NCBI GenBank assembly: GCA_947095535.1
Contig: OX352772.1
Span: 231,317,754-231,381,753 of the forward strand
Reading direction: 5' to 3'
Length of the DNA: 64,000 nucleotides
Source: Poecilobothrus nobilitatus
Lineage: Eukaryota; Arthropoda; Insecta; Diptera; Dolichopodidae
This document shows, in pieces, positions 1-10,884 of this stretch; position 1 is the first letter of the stretch, and every line of letters begins with the position of its first letter. The notes under the pieces were generated by a model that was not told where the DNA came from, ran no database searches, and worked only from the letters and a program-made list of their open reading frames with translations. The position numbers and the translations under genes were made by a program.

Positions 1-2
1 TA

Positions 3-521
3 GAAGAAAGAACACCATCACGTATTTATATGAGAAATATGAGTACACAAACATCTAGAACTATAAGAAAGCATAAAGATACACAGACCAAAACAAAAAA
101 ATATGCTGATTCCTCAATACAAACGAATCCTTATGAGGATGTTTACGAAACAGAACCACGAGAGATTTCACAAGAATATAATAAGGAACCAATTATTGTG
201 GATGATGATTCTGATTATAGTGATAACGTTTTTAACGAAGAAAAGATAAAAAAGAGAGCGTTATCTGCCGTTTCTCCAGGCTCTCGTTTAAAGGAGCGAA
301 AATCTATAAATAGTTCGTCAGTTCGAGTATTTGAAACAGATGATGGTTCAGTTATATCTGTTCCTCTGTTTGATAGACCGAAGAAGCAATATTCTTTGCG
401 ATCAGAATCTAAAACAAAACAAAAAGAATTAAATTTTCCTATCCGTAAAAAAAAAAGCATATCAAAATCACAGGAAAAAAATTTAAAAGATAAAAATCTT
501 GGACGTCATATACATAAATAA
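3..521 (+). CDS. Polinton TQT-motif protein (copy 1, 5' cut by window edge)
   Basis: The frame is open from the window edge and the protein ends at 521, nine bases before the penton ATG. It is homologous to the C-terminal two thirds of the 235-aa protein at 32611-33318: both share a basic TQT-rich segment, an acidic middle and a conserved block (VFETDDGSVISVP here, MFETPSGDVITVA there). Counting from the ATG at 30, TQT, TQT and IQT lie at residues 6-8, 18-20 and 30-32, exactly 12 residues apart. This is the form of dynein light chain LC8 binding sites. The protein is low-complexity and charged, probably disordered. Function is unknown; it sits among virion genes. No lesion is seen in the visible part. 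Confidence 0.7.
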   Translation, partial: EERTPSRIYMRNMSTQTSRTIRKHKDTQTKTKKYADSSIQTNPYEDVYETEPREISQEYNKEPIIVDDDSDYSDNVFNEEKIKKRALSAVSPGSRLKERKSINSSSVRVFETDDGSVISVPLFDRPKKQYSLRSESKTKQKELNFPIRKKKSISKSQEKNLKDKNLGRHIHK

Positions 522-529
522 TTATAAAA

Positions 530-1462
530 ATGGAAGAGTTTTATGTAACTTTATTAAGTAATTCTTCGGGAGATATGTTTCTTGAAAATACTCTTTCTCA
601 ATTTACAAATAAAATACCACGTCATATTGACCTCAGGAACGAAAATTGAAATGTTGGTTTAACTGAATTTTACTGTAATGATTTTATTCAAACAGATAAA
701 TATGAAATTTCAAATTGTGTATTAATTTCAATAGGAAAAATTACTGTTATTGTAGGTGAAAATGATTCCAGAAGAAATGTTGTTAAACGAATGGGTTATA
801 CATTTTACCCTGATATTCCTAAATATAAATTTAGGTATGATGATTGGAAAATTAATTTTTTACCAGTTTTAATAAATAATATTACACCAGAAGCTGGATT
901 TACAAGAAAACAAGTTTTAACAGAGTTTTTCTATGAAATTTCAGAATCTTTGTTAAATGAAAATAATTATAAAGGTGATAAAAAAATATTACTTCCAGGA
1001 GAACTATTGCAACGAGTAAGAATATCTCGATCGTTTGAAACAGAACATTTTTTTTTACGAAAAAACTTTGAATATACTATCCCAGAACTGATAAAGGAAC
1101 TTCCTTCACAAAAAGAAAAAGCGATAAATTTAAAAAAGGTTTTACCAGATTTATTCAAACAAGTTTTTTCAATGAATGATGATCAATTGCCGGGTATGAT
1201 GGTTATTTACACTGACATTATTCAACCGAACATATATGGAAATAGTACAATAAGAGCATTAAAAACTATTAACTGTGAAAATTGCAGGAATCCTTTTAAT
1301 AGTGAATTTAAAAACGTACAATACATTCCAGTAGAAAAAAGTTTATTTGAAACTATTTCAATTCGCATTTGTAATCAATATGGTGAAAATATTGATTTTT
1401 CACCTAGTTTATTTCCAACAAAAATTGTTTTACAATTTAATAAAATTAAATTATATAAATAG
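530..1462 (+). pseudogene. Polinton penton-like minor capsid protein, one nonsense codon
   Basis: The reading frame from ATG 530 matches the intact 312-aa protein at 31637-32575 over its whole length, starting with EEFYVTLLSN and ending at 1462. A TGA at 647-649 replaces a tryptophan codon (N-W-K in the intact copy), so it is a pseudogene with one visible lesion. The family is the single-jelly-roll minor capsid (penton) protein of Polintons and adintoviruses, which forms capsid vertices. Later landmarks shared with the intact copy are the GFTRKQVLTEFF and ICNQYGENIDFSPS segments. It lies directly after the TQT-motif gene and before the basic core-protein gene, as in copy 2. Confidence 0.85.
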
Positions 1463-1492
1463 ATAGAAAAAAATATATTTTTTTTATTCATT

Positions 1493-1972
1493 ATGAAGCA
1501 ATCATACATTAAATATTATCTTAATCAAAGTGGGGAGAATATTAATGAAATAGGACCTCTATTACAAACAACTATCAAAAGGGTAGAGGGATTGGAAATT
1601 TTTTTGGTGGTTTACTAAGATATTTAAAACCTATTTTTTCATCAGGTCTAGATATTTTAAAAAAAGAAGATCAGATATTAGTACGGGGTATTATATTAGT
1701 ACAATTCATTATCAGATATTAGTATGGGGACAAATTTAAAGGAAGTGATAAAAGATAGAGGAAAAGAGGCCATAAGAAATGTAAGACGTGGTGTTTTCAA
1801 TAAATTAAATGATATGTATGGTCGGGGAGTTCTTCGCAAGGGTATAAAAAGAGGATCAAACTCAGCAACTATTCATTTGAAAATGGAAAAGAAGAAGAAA
1901 CGTGTAACTTCTAAAAAAAATAAAAATAAAAAAAAACAAAATATAAAGATATATTTAATTAAAAATGATTGA
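1493..1972 (+). pseudogene. Polinton basic core/minor virion protein, frameshifted
   Basis: The ATG at 1493 opens a frame like the 146-aa protein at 31144-31584 (IKYYLNQSGENINEIGPLL), which then shifts frame before the glycine-rich motif (RGIGNFFGGLLRYLKP). A short insertion with a repeated cagatattagta motif (about 1673-1725) interrupts the middle. The C-terminal half is recovered from about 1724, with a strongly basic lysine-rich tail. Such Gly-rich, basic-tailed proteins occupy this place in Polintons and have been compared with adenovirus core proteins; that assignment is tentative. The frame ends at 1972, overlapping the start of the major capsid gene by 8 bases. Confidence 0.7.
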
Positions 1973-3259
1973 GTGCATGAAATCTGAACTAGATATTTTT
2001 ATACCACGTCCAATACAATCCAGTATATTGAAAACGGAAGAAGTTGCTTTAAATCCGATAGCTTCTTTAGACTCTAGTTCTACAATCGAATTTATTTCAT
2101 TAGGTCATGGGGATACATATAGAAATTTGTCAGCAACATATTTAAAACTTAAAGTTCAAATATTGGAAAAAAATGGTACATCTTGGAATGATGATAAAGA
2201 TAGAGAGAATAAATTAATCTCTCAACCTGGGATTGTAAATAATTTACTTCATTCTACATTACATTAAAACAATGTAATGTTCAATTAAATGGGAAAAATA
2301 TAACACCATCAGATTCAAATTAATTACAGAGCATATATTGAAACTGTTCTCAATTATGGAACTAATGCTGCTGAAACACATTTAGAGTGTGGAGATTGGA
2401 CCTTGGATAAAGGAAATGTTCAAAGATATGATAATAATGGTATTCTGGAACGTAAAAAGTCGTATAATAACAGTGCTGAAGTAGAATTAATGGGAAAATT
2501 ACATGTTGATATGTTTAACCAACCAGTGCTCTTGATTAACAATGTAGATGTTCGTGTTGTATTAACTTTAGAAAAACCAGAGTTTTATTTTTTTTGTGAT
2601 GATAATGAAGAAAGTCAAATAAAAATTTTAGAAGCAGTATTATATATGAAACATGTTACAATAAATCCAAGCATTTTATTAGCACATAATACCGTATTGG
2701 AAAAAGTTAATGCCAAATATCATTATAAACGTGTTGAAGTAAAAACTTTTACAATATCTTCCAATACTTCAAATATAAGTCTAGACAATGTTTTTATTGG
2801 ACAACTACAATAATATTTTGTATGACTGAAAATGAGGGATACACAGGAAAGCGATCTAAGCTTTTAATTTTAAACATTTTGATTTAAAACAAATTTATGT
2901 TACATGTTAATGGTGTTCAAATTCCTAATTCAGCTATAGAAACGAATTTTTCAGAGAAAAACTGAACATATACTCGAGCATATCATACCTTGTTTAGTGG
3001 AACAGGGATACATCATGCAGATAAAGGACATCAAATAACTAAGGCAATGTTTAACAAAGGTTATTTTCTATTAGCTTTTGATTTAACTCCTGATGGAGCA
3101 GGAAATGACTCCTGCCAGTCTCTGTTAAACCAGGGGTCATTAAGAATTGAAGCTAAATTTTCAAACAAATTATCGACAAGTGTAACATGTATTGTTTATG
3201 GTGAATTCGACTCAAGTTTACAAATTGACAAAAACCGTAATGTTCACACAAACCTATAA
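1965..3259 (+). pseudogene. Polinton major capsid protein (double jelly-roll), multiply frameshifted
   Basis: Three in-frame stretches match the intact 437-aa capsid protein at 29828-31141: 1965-2267 (N-terminus, ECMKSELDIF), about 2317-2813 (middle, ELMGKLHVDMF) and 2990-3259 (C-terminus, LFSGTGIHHADKGHQ and LAFDLTPDG). Frameshifts lie near 2265 and 2317, and small deletions and stops fill 2814-2989. This is the family known in nematodes as F54H12.2-like, the double-jelly-roll hexon protein of Polintons and adintoviruses. It cannot make a capsid protein in this state. Confidence 0.9.
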
Positions 3260-3284
3260 AATAATGATATAAATTTGTAAAAAC

Positions 3285-3401
3285 TATTCATTCAACTAAA
3301 TTTGACTTAATAGTTACAAACGGTAAAATGAAAAAGGAATTTATGATACAATATCAAAAGACGGTCAGAAAATTATTTATTTATCATCTTTTGAAATCTA
3401 A
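3285..3401 (+). pseudogene. Remnant of the Polinton 121-aa gene
   Basis: Only the C-terminal third survives. The segment reading FDLIVTNGKMKKEFM, then after a frame change RKIIYLSS, matches the end of the 121-aa protein at 29426-29791 (FDIVLTNGKLKAEFL, TRLIDIS). It sits between the capsid and protease genes, as in copy 2, and ends three bases before the protease ATG. The N-terminal two thirds are deleted. Confidence 0.65.
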
Positions 3402-3403
3402 TA

Positions 3404-3861
3404 ATGAATACACTTCAAATTATAACTATTCTTAGTCATAACAAATATACAAAAAACTATTTTACTGGAGTTTTCCCAATAGATAAAATTCCGAAATATG
3501 TTAAAAAACCGGCCATGTTAGTAATAAACACTGACTCTTCAAATAAACCTGGACAACATTGGTTAGCTTTATTTTTACCAGAAAATGGTTGTATTGAATA
3601 TTTCGATTCATATGGGATGCTACCTATTAACAAGAGAATAATAAACTTTTTGAAACATAATTCAATAAAATATAATTTTTTGTACAACAATAAAAGATTA
3701 CAAGATGCTTTTTCTACAGCGGGCAATACTGTTGTGTTTATTTATGTTTTCGAGAGAGAAATATCAAAATGAAAAACTTTTTGAATATACTTAATAAAAT
3801 AAAATATATGCAAAATGATAAGTTAATACAAAAACTATTTGATAATATATTTGATTTATGA
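3404..3861 (+). pseudogene. Adenain/Ulp1-like cysteine protease, catalytic Cys region lost
   Basis: The ATG at 3404 gives MNTLQIITIL, matching the intact protease at 29008-29463. The catalytic His (QHWLALF), the Asp (EYFDSYG) and the oxyanion Gln (NKRLQ) are present. The cysteine box, CGHYC in the intact copy, is replaced by AGNTV. After a frameshift near 3770 the C-terminal helix continues in another frame to TGA 3859-3861. In Polintons this protease is presumed to mature virion proteins. This copy cannot be active. Confidence 0.85.
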
Positions 3862-4070
3862 AAAATACAAAAAAAAAACAATATCAAATTTGTAAATCTT
3901 GTAACTAAATTACTATATAAATAAAATTTTTATGGAAAAATGTGATTAGTTTATTTAAAAATTACGATAGGTAAAGGTATAAAAATTATTAAGAAAAGCA
4001 GGAAAGAATTCCCAAAGGTTCGCACAGTCGACATTAAAAAGAACATACAAGATTTGTTATTATCTGTTAT
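3862..4070. other. Short AT-rich spacer in copy 1
   Basis: The stretch lies between the protease and the 193-aa homologue. It probably includes the degraded N-terminal end of the latter, but I find no frame I can align with confidence. Confidence 0.3.
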
Positions 4071-4608
4071 ATACCTACTTCTTGGATTCCAATCATTCCT
4101 CTAATATTAGCATTGGTTACAATATAACTCAATTCCATCCAAAAATTATAATTAAAAATCGCAGAGGTAATTCAGTAGGACTTAGTTATGAAGAGTGGCA
4201 ACCATTTTACAATACCATCTTAAACATTAATTGAGATGCTAAAAAATTTTCATCTATACATTCAAAACAGACAGAAATGGTAGATGTCTATTAACATTTG
4301 GAAACAAAGAAAATAAAAAGAGGTTATGGTTATCTTCTGAACAGGCAGATCGTTTTTTTAACATTATAGAATTTGTTCATGCTGTTATATGTTATAACAA
4401 CAATATAAAAAACAATGTAAAGGAATACATTACAAAATATATTAATAAGTGCATAATAAAAGGAGTTCTCAAATTAAAACATGAAGACTTTTATTTTCCA
4501 ATTGATCTACATAATATGATGCAATGTAATTATTCTCGTCTTTTTTATGAAATTCCTTTTTTATTACAAAAAGAAATACAAAAACATTTTATAAATTTTA
4601 AAGAATAA
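4071..4608 (+). pseudogene. Homologue of the Polinton 193-aa gene, decayed
   Basis: Pieces in several frames align with the 193-aa protein at 28367-28948. They include a Gly-Tyr-Asn segment near 4111 matching GFNVENFAATI, a YEEWQPFYNTIL block matching WYAFYQDF, and a well-kept C-terminus (EDFYFPIDLHN, CNYSRLFYEIP). In-frame stops occur near 4234 and 4290. The function of this family is unknown. As in copy 2 it lies after the protease and is convergent with the 165-aa gene. Conservation is strongest in the C-terminal CNYSRLFYEIP block. Confidence 0.7.
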
Positions 4609-4655
4609 TAAAAAAAATAACTTTCGTTTTTATTAAATTTATTTATTTTTCTAAT

Positions 4656-5153
4656 TTATTGTGTTTCCATAATATAATCATTTTTCAACACATAGAACAA
4701 TATTTTAAAAACATTGTTTACAGCACATCGACCATTTGTAGATATTTGATGAATATTGCACGGAGTTTCAAAATTTTCAGATTTTCTCAAGCTAAAATCA
4801 TTGCTAACGTCAATAATCTCTGATGAAATAAATTTTTCTAAAAACTTTTTTTTTTCTTTTCCAGCAACATATATTGTATTCCCATCAAGATTCCTTAAAA
4901 ATGAGCCAAGCATGAGATAATCGACAATACCATCTGTCCATTTTAATCCATTTATAAAGTAAAAGCAATAATCAGATTGATGTTGAAATTTTTCATTTAA
5001 TTCATCATATGAATATGGTGGTTTAAATAATATATGTCTTGGTTTAACTGAATCAGCTCGCATAAAACATAATTCTTTTATAAATATTTGTTGATTATTT
5101 CCTAAAAGGAATTGGAAATCGACAAAATAAGTTGATGTACGTGAACTTTGCAT
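4656..5153 (-). CDS. Polinton 165-aa protein, copy 1 (intact frame)
   Basis: This is an uninterrupted 165-codon frame starting at an ATG. It is homologous to the plus-strand gene at 27873-28370 over its length: VDFQFLLGNNQQIFIKEL near the start, FKPPYSYDELN, IYVAGKEKKKFLEKF, and a Cys/His tail (CNIHQ, RCAVNN). The VD, KE and GxxKxxFL pattern recalls a degenerate RNase H/DEDD-type fold, but I cannot prove that. It is the only copy 1 gene, besides the partial one at the window edge, with no lesion. It points away from the integrase that follows. Confidence 0.75.
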   Translation of the reverse strand: MQSSRTSTYFVDFQFLLGNNQQIFIKELCFMRADSVKPRHILFKPPYSYDELNEKFQHQSDYCFYFINGLKWTDGIVDYLMLGSFLRNLDGNTIYVAGKEKKKFLEKFISSEIIDVSNDFSLRKSENFETPCNIHQISTNGRCAVNNVFKILFYVLKNDYIMETQ

Positions 5154-5266
5154 GTTGGAATCTTTTATTGAACTAATTATATGAATCTTCCATCTATTAT
5201 TTATATAAAAACGTTATCAGATATTATATATTTTTATTCCATAACTAATTTTTTACTTATTCAGAC

Positions 5267-6214
5267 ATGTATCAATTTATTGAAAATCCCAATGAGAAAG
5301 AGCAAATTGTTAAAGAAATACATAGAAATGTTCGGTAAAGATTTCCTCGTAGAAGAGTGTTCAAAAAGGTCTAAATGATACGTGGCAGATTGATTTAGTA
5401 GAAATGCTACCTTATCAAAAAGAAAATCGCGGAAATAAATATTTATTAACTGTAATTGATATTTTTTCAAAGTATTGTTATGCTAAACCTTTAAAAACCA
5501 AATCATCTAAAGATGTTGTTCAAGCAATGAGAAGTATTTTTAAACAAGCAGGAATTTCAAAAATTCCAAAAAATATTCAATCCGATCAAGGAAAAGAATT
5601 TTTTAACAAAAATTTTCGAGAACTAATGAAACAGAAGAGAATAAATCATTATCACACTTATTCTGATTTAAAAGCATCAATATGTGAGATATTTAATCGC
5701 ACTTTGAAAAATTTAATGTGGAAATAATTTAGTTTACAGGGTAACTATAAATGGATTAATATTTTATCACATTTGATTGAAACTTATAATGGAACTGTAC
5801 ATCATTCAATTAAAATGAAACTAAAAGATGTTAATAAAAATAATGAAACTTTTTTATTACAAACCGTATACAACAGACCAAAAATATTTAAAGCAGGGAA
5901 ATTTAAAACCGGATTACGTGAGAATTAATAAATATAAAGGAATTTTTAGAAAAGGTTATGAACCAAACTGGTCAACTGAAATTTTTAAAATTATGAAAGT
6001 TAATATAACAAATCCAGTAACGTATGTTTTAAAAGATTATAAAAATAATAAAATTATCGGAAGTTTTTATGAACAAGAAATCACGTCTGTTCAAAACTCT
6101 GAAGCATATCTTGTAGAAAAAGTTTTAAAAAGAAAAGGAAACAAATTTTTTGTTAAATGGTTAGGTTTCGATAATTCACACAACACTTGCATAAATAAAA
6201 CAAATATTACTTGA
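5267..6214 (+). pseudogene. Polinton integrase with chromodomain, broken
   Basis: The frame starts at ATG 5267 (EQIVKEIHR, like AQIVSEIHR of copy 2). It meets TAA at 5336, shifts frame at about 5372, runs open from 5404 to a TAA at 5725 (a Gln codon in copy 2), and shifts again before 5828. The DDE residues are still recognisable (WQIDLVEM, QSDQGKEF, and the Glu of ICEIFNRT). The C-terminal chromodomain (VEKVLKRKGN, FVKWLGFD) follows, with a degraded end. Retrovirus-like integrases of this type insert Polintons with 6-bp duplications. In copy 2 the integrase is at the other end of the element, so this location marks a rearrangement or a different gene order. Confidence 0.88.
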
Positions 6215-6233
6215 AATATAATTTTTTTTTATT

Positions 6234-6712
6234 TTAATTTATTTTATAATGACCCCATGCTAAAGTATGTGAATTATCTTCTAAAATAAATCCTTTATTA
6301 TCTAAAGAACTTAAAGCTATCTTATTTAAAGTTTGAGTATATACATTATGTAATTTAGATTTAAAAATAAACATTTTGCCATATAAAACTGTATTTCCAA
6401 ACAAAGATTTTCTAAAATCTTCCAAAGATAGAATATTAAGTACACTTTTTTCACACCTTTACTTTTTTTTATTGTTTTTCCTTCCAAAACATCTAATAAA
6501 TACATTTTTGATCTAAGTCCAATAAATTCTTTCACAATTTTTCCATTATTTTCATCTTTAAATAAGCCAATAATCTTTTTATTAACAAGAGGTAACCCAT
6601 AACGATTATTAGGTTCATATTCAGAAGTGTCAAAAAGTAATTCCGATTTTTCAATTTTACGAACATCTTTTTCTATATCTTTATAAAAATCCTTCGTTTT
6701 TACTGTAAAAAC
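6234..6712 (-). pseudogene. C-terminal fragment of a second type of protein-primed DNA polymerase B
   Basis: Reading leftward from 6712, the translation runs from just after the expected DTDS motif (KTKDFYKDIEKDV) through KEFIGLRSKMY and, after one frameshift near 6440, to NKIALSSLDNK and LAWGHYKI, ending at 6234. From knowledge of viral and transposon family-B polymerases, the GLRxKxY and LAxGHxxI blocks mark the C-terminus of a PolB lineage distinct from the one in copy 2, which ends in a different sequence. The catalytic part is missing. Its stop lies 19 bases from the integrase stop, convergent, suggesting both belong to one compact element. Confidence 0.7.
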
Positions 6713-6715
6713 GAG

Positions 6716-9237
6716 GAAGAGTGCAGTAGAGTAGACTGTGTCAACTCTGGGATACCCGTATGAACGTAATATATCCTGTTTCTATAAAACTTGATCATCT
6801 TTTAAAAACATTCAGAGTTTTAGTACCGAACCACAGAGATATATTTATGTAAATTGTGGAGTTGTATGATAGCTACCCGAATCTATTGCGCCTAGCTTCA
6901 TTAAGTTCCAAGAAATGCAAAAAGCCTGAACCGGCTGCTTTAGACCATTCAAATTTTACAAAAGTTTTTGGCATGCAACTCGACACTTTTTCACTAAATT
7001 TCAGATAGCTAGCTTCAATAGACACTGAGTTATTTTCATTTAAAAAGAGAAGTTGTATGGCAACTATCCGAACCTGTCATATCATCACAACAAAATTTTA
7101 CAGAAGTTGTTGCCATAAAACTCGATCATCATTTGCAAAATTTCAGATACCTAGATTGAATAGACACTGGGTTATTTCCATTTAAAGAAAGAAGTTGTAT
7201 GGCAGCTACTCGAACCCGGCGGCCGAAAATGCTGGAGTTAAAAAGCAAAACTAACAATTTTGCAACAGTGACGTAAAAAAAATTTCAACCTCCTAGCTCC
7301 TTTATTTTTTGAGTTATCGTGCGGACGGACACTGAGTTCTTTTCATTTAAAAAGAGATTTTGTATGGCAGCTACCCGAACCCGTCGCACCACCACAACCA
7401 AATTTTGTAGAAGTTGTTGCCATAAAACTTGATCATCATTTGCAAAATTTCAGATACCTAGATTGAACAGACACTGGGTTATTTCTATTTAAAGAAAGAA
7501 GTTGTATGGCAGCTACTCGAACCCGGCGGCCGAAAATGCTGGAGTTAAATAGCAAAACTAACAATTTTGTAAAAGTGACGTAAAAAAAATTGCAGCCTCC
7601 TAACTCCTTTATTTTTTGAGTTATCGTGCGGACGGACACTGAGTTCTTTCATTTAAAAAGAGATTTTGTATGGCAGCTACCCGAACCCGTCACACCACCA
7701 CAACCAAATTTTGCAGAAGTTGTTGCCATAAAACTTGATCATCATTTGCAAAATTTCAGATACCTAGATTGAACAGACACTGGGTTATTTCTATTTAAAG
7801 AAAGAAGTTGTATGGCAGCTACCCGAACCCGGGGACAGACAATGCTGGAGTTAAATAGCAAAACTAACAATTTTACAAAAGTGACGTAAAAAAATTTTCA
7901 GCCTCCTAGCTCCTCTATTTTTTGAGTTATCGTGCGGACGGACACTGAGTTCTTTTCATTTAAAAAGAGATTTTGTATGGCAGCTACCCGAACCCGTCGC
8001 ACCAGCACAACTAAATTTTGTAAAAGTTGTTGCCATAAAACTTGATCATCATTTGCAAAATTTCAGATACCTAGATTGAACAGACACTGGGTTATTTCTA
8101 TTTAAAGAAAGAAGTTGTATGGCATCCACCCGAACCCGGGAACAGAAAATGCTGGAGTTAAATAGCAAAACTAACAATTTTACAAAAGTGACGTAAAAAA
8201 ATTTTCAGCCTCCTAGCTCCTCTATTTTTTGAGTTATCGTGCGGACGGACACTGAGTTCTTTTCATTTAAAAAGAGATTTTGTATGGCAGCTACCCGAAC
8301 CCGTCGCACCAGCACAACCAAATTTTGTAGAAGTTGTTGCCATAAAACTTGATCATCATTTGCAAAATTTCAGACGCCTAGCTTCATTAGGTTCCAAGAG
8401 GTGCAAGAAGTCTGAACCGGTTGCTCTAGACCAAAAAAATTTTACAAAAGTTGTTGGCATATAACTCGACACTTCTTTACTAAATTTCAGATTCCTAGCT
8501 TCAATAAACACTGAGTTATTCTCATTTAACCGCATAAGTTGTATGGCAGCTACCCGAACCCGTCGCACCACCACAACCAAATTTTACAAAAGTTGTTGCC
8601 ATAAAACTTGATCATCATTTGCAAAATTTCAGACGCCTAGCTTCATTAGGTTCCAAGAGGTGCAAGAAGTCTGAACCGGCTGCTCTAGACCAACCAAATT
8701 TTACAAAAGTTGTTGGCATGTAACTCGACACCTCTTTACTAAATTTCAGATTCCTAGCTTCAATAAACACTGAGTTATTCTCATTTCAACGGAGAAGTTG
8801 TATGGCAGCTACCCGAACCCGCTTCACCAGCACAACCAAATTTTACAGAAGTTGTTGCCATAAAACTTTATCATCATTTGCAAAATTTCAGAAACCTAGC
8901 TTGAATAGATATTGAGTTATTTCTATATAAAGATAGAAGTTGTATGGCAGCTACTCGAACCCGCCGACCGAAAATGTTGGATTTAAATAGCAAAACTAAC
9001 AATTTTGCAAAAGTGACGTAAAAAAAATTTCAGCCCCCTAGCTCTTTTATTTTTTGAGTTATCGTGCGGACGGACGGACGGACGTACATGGCTTAATCGA
9101 CTCAGAATTCGATTCTGAGCCGATCCATACCTTTGACACTATATCTAGCTCGACTCCTTTAAGGTGTCACAAACGTAATGGCAAATTTATTATACCCTTG
9201 AACATAGTTCATACGGGTATAATAAAACCATCAGTAT
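6716..9237. mobile_element. Non-coding element with short TIRs and internal tandem repeats
   Basis: ATACCCGTATGAAC at 6752-6765 is matched by its exact reverse complement at 9207-9220. Between them lies an array of related repeats and no real ORF. The right end has a GGAC-rich tract (9066-9085), a region reading TCGACTCAGAATTCGATTCTGAGCCGA-like palindromic sequence, and a TATACCC/GGGTATA hairpin. Similar ends occur in repeats of Diptera as far as I recall, but I cannot name the family. It abuts and probably truncated the PolB fragment on its left. Confidence 0.6.
6860..9060. repeat. Tandem array of roughly 150-bp half-units (about 300-bp units)
   Basis: The phrase TTGTATGGCAGCTACCCGAA, with small changes, recurs about a dozen times, alternating with two different following segments: one containing CACAACCAAATTTTG, the other AAATGCTGGAGTTAAATAG. 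The full period is about 300 bp, seen clearly between 7190 and 8350. Some units carry a third variant with GGTTCCAAGAGGTGCAAGAAG. Short minus-strand frames through the array are by-products of the repeat. Confidence 0.8.
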
Positions 9238-9240
9238 CTA

Positions 9241-10880
9241 TATAATTTAAAGAAATTCCTAAATTATATTTAGGTTTTAAGTAGTCATAATAAAAATTAT
9301 ACATGTGTAGTTTGGAAAGTTCAAAAACTGAGAAACCTAAATATATAGGTTTATTATATAAAACTTTAGTTTTATTTAATTGAATTGCTGCAAGATTTTT
9401 GTCAAAAAGTGATAAACTATGAAAGTTAGGTTTAGCAATAAGTTAAAAGCTGTGCTAGAAGCCACATATAACGTTAATCTTTATTTGAATTTAATTTTTC
9501 TTGTTTTAAATTAAACCATCATGTTTTAATTAACGTAAAAGTTTTCTACATATTAAACTTTCGTGAAAAGAATACTTTATTAATTATATTAAACGATAAG
9601 CTTTTTTTTTTTAAATTTTAAATTAAACCGTCATGTTTTAATTTACGTAAAAGTTTTGTACATATTAAACTTTAAAATTTATTTAACAATTAAAGATTTT
9701 CAACATTAATAAAATATTTGTTTTTATTTTTCTCATAATAAAAATATATGTTTTTAATTGTTTTCAAGTTTTTTATAGGTAGAAAGGAAGAGAATCTTTA
9801 TATTTTTGCTATAAATAGAAATATTTAGAAATAATTTTTTTAAATTGTTCGACTTGATTAATATTAAACGAAAAGCTTTTTTTAAATTTCAAAACATAAT
9901 TTGATCTATTTTAAACCTTTCCAATTTTAATTATAGTCTTTTTTAATTAATAAATAATTAAAATTATAAAATGTCAAAAGTTATCATTTTCAATTTATAT
10001 AGATGATTTACAAGTTTTAATTTAATAACAACTAAAGTTAAATATAAAAGCTGTCAATCTTTAGAAACTAATAATAATGCAACTTTGTTATACTTGTTAT
10101 ATTTTTTTTTTTTAATAATTTCCTATCAATAATAATATTAAAAATTGCATTTGATCATGAACTTGCAACGTGCAACCTTTCAATATATGCTTTGCAAAGT
10201 TACATTTGATTTGAAACATTAAATCAATCATTATATCAAAGTTGAGTAACGTAAAAGTTTTCTACATTGTAAATGTTATGACCAACATCTATTTTCATTT
10301 ATAACATGTTTAGATTATCACATAAAATTCAATAATAACGAAATTAATAATTAATAAAAATTAGAAAATGTCAAAAGTTATCATTTTCAATTTATATGGA
10401 TGATTTACTAAGTTTTAATTTAATAACAACTAAAGTTAAATATAAAAGCTGTCAATCTTCAGAAACTGATAATAATGCAACTTTGTTATAATTATTAATT
10501 TTTTTTTTTTTTTTCCAAATTAGATCAATCACTATATCAAAGTTGAGTAACGTAAAAGTTTTCTACATATTAGATTTTTTTAAATTTCAAATTAAACCAT
10601 CATGTTTTAATTAACGTAAAAGTTTTCTACATATTAAACTTTTGTGAAAAGAATACTTTATTAATTATATTAAACGATAAGCTTTTTTTTTAAATTTTAA
10701 ATTAAACCGTCATGTCTTAATTTACGTAAAAGTTTTGTACCTATTAAACTTTTGTGAAATGAATATTTTATTAATTATGTTTAAACATTAAACTTTATTT
10801 AAATTTATTTCATTTCATTGATTCTTGTATCTACTATATGCAACTTTTAAGCACCACTAAAAGCTTTTAAAAAGGCTGTG
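9241..10880. repeat. AT-rich region with long direct duplications, no gene
   Basis: Two segments are repeated. One, built around AAATTAAACCATCATGTTTTA and CGTAAAAGTTTTCTACATATT, occurs near 9500-9670 and 10570-10790. A second, around AAATGTCAAAAGTTATCATT and AAAGCTGTCAATCTT, occurs near 9965-10100 and 10365-10495. No coding frame is recognised. Confidence 0.6.
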
Positions 10881-10884
10881 CTGT

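Larger units (their letters stand above)
1..6712. mobile_element. Polinton/Maverick copy 1, partial and decayed
   Basis: A run of virion-type genes on the plus strand is followed by a minus-strand 165-aa gene, a plus-strand integrase and a minus-strand PolB C-terminus. Each except the PolB piece has a counterpart in the complete Polinton at 20346-36595. Most carry stops or frameshifts. The window opens inside the element, so ATPase genes and one end are not visible; the other end is lost where a different repeat begins at about 6713. Gene content and order identify it as a Polinton; no TIR or target duplication can be assigned. Confidence 0.9.

Noticed and set aside
6860..9060. CRISPR-like array
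   Set aside because: Repeats are about 150-300 bp with no short unique spacers, and the genome is eukaryotic.
6716..9237. Helitron-type 3' end because of the terminal hairpin
   Set aside because: A 14-bp inverted repeat is present at both ends, and no CTRR terminus or Rep/helicase sequence is seen.
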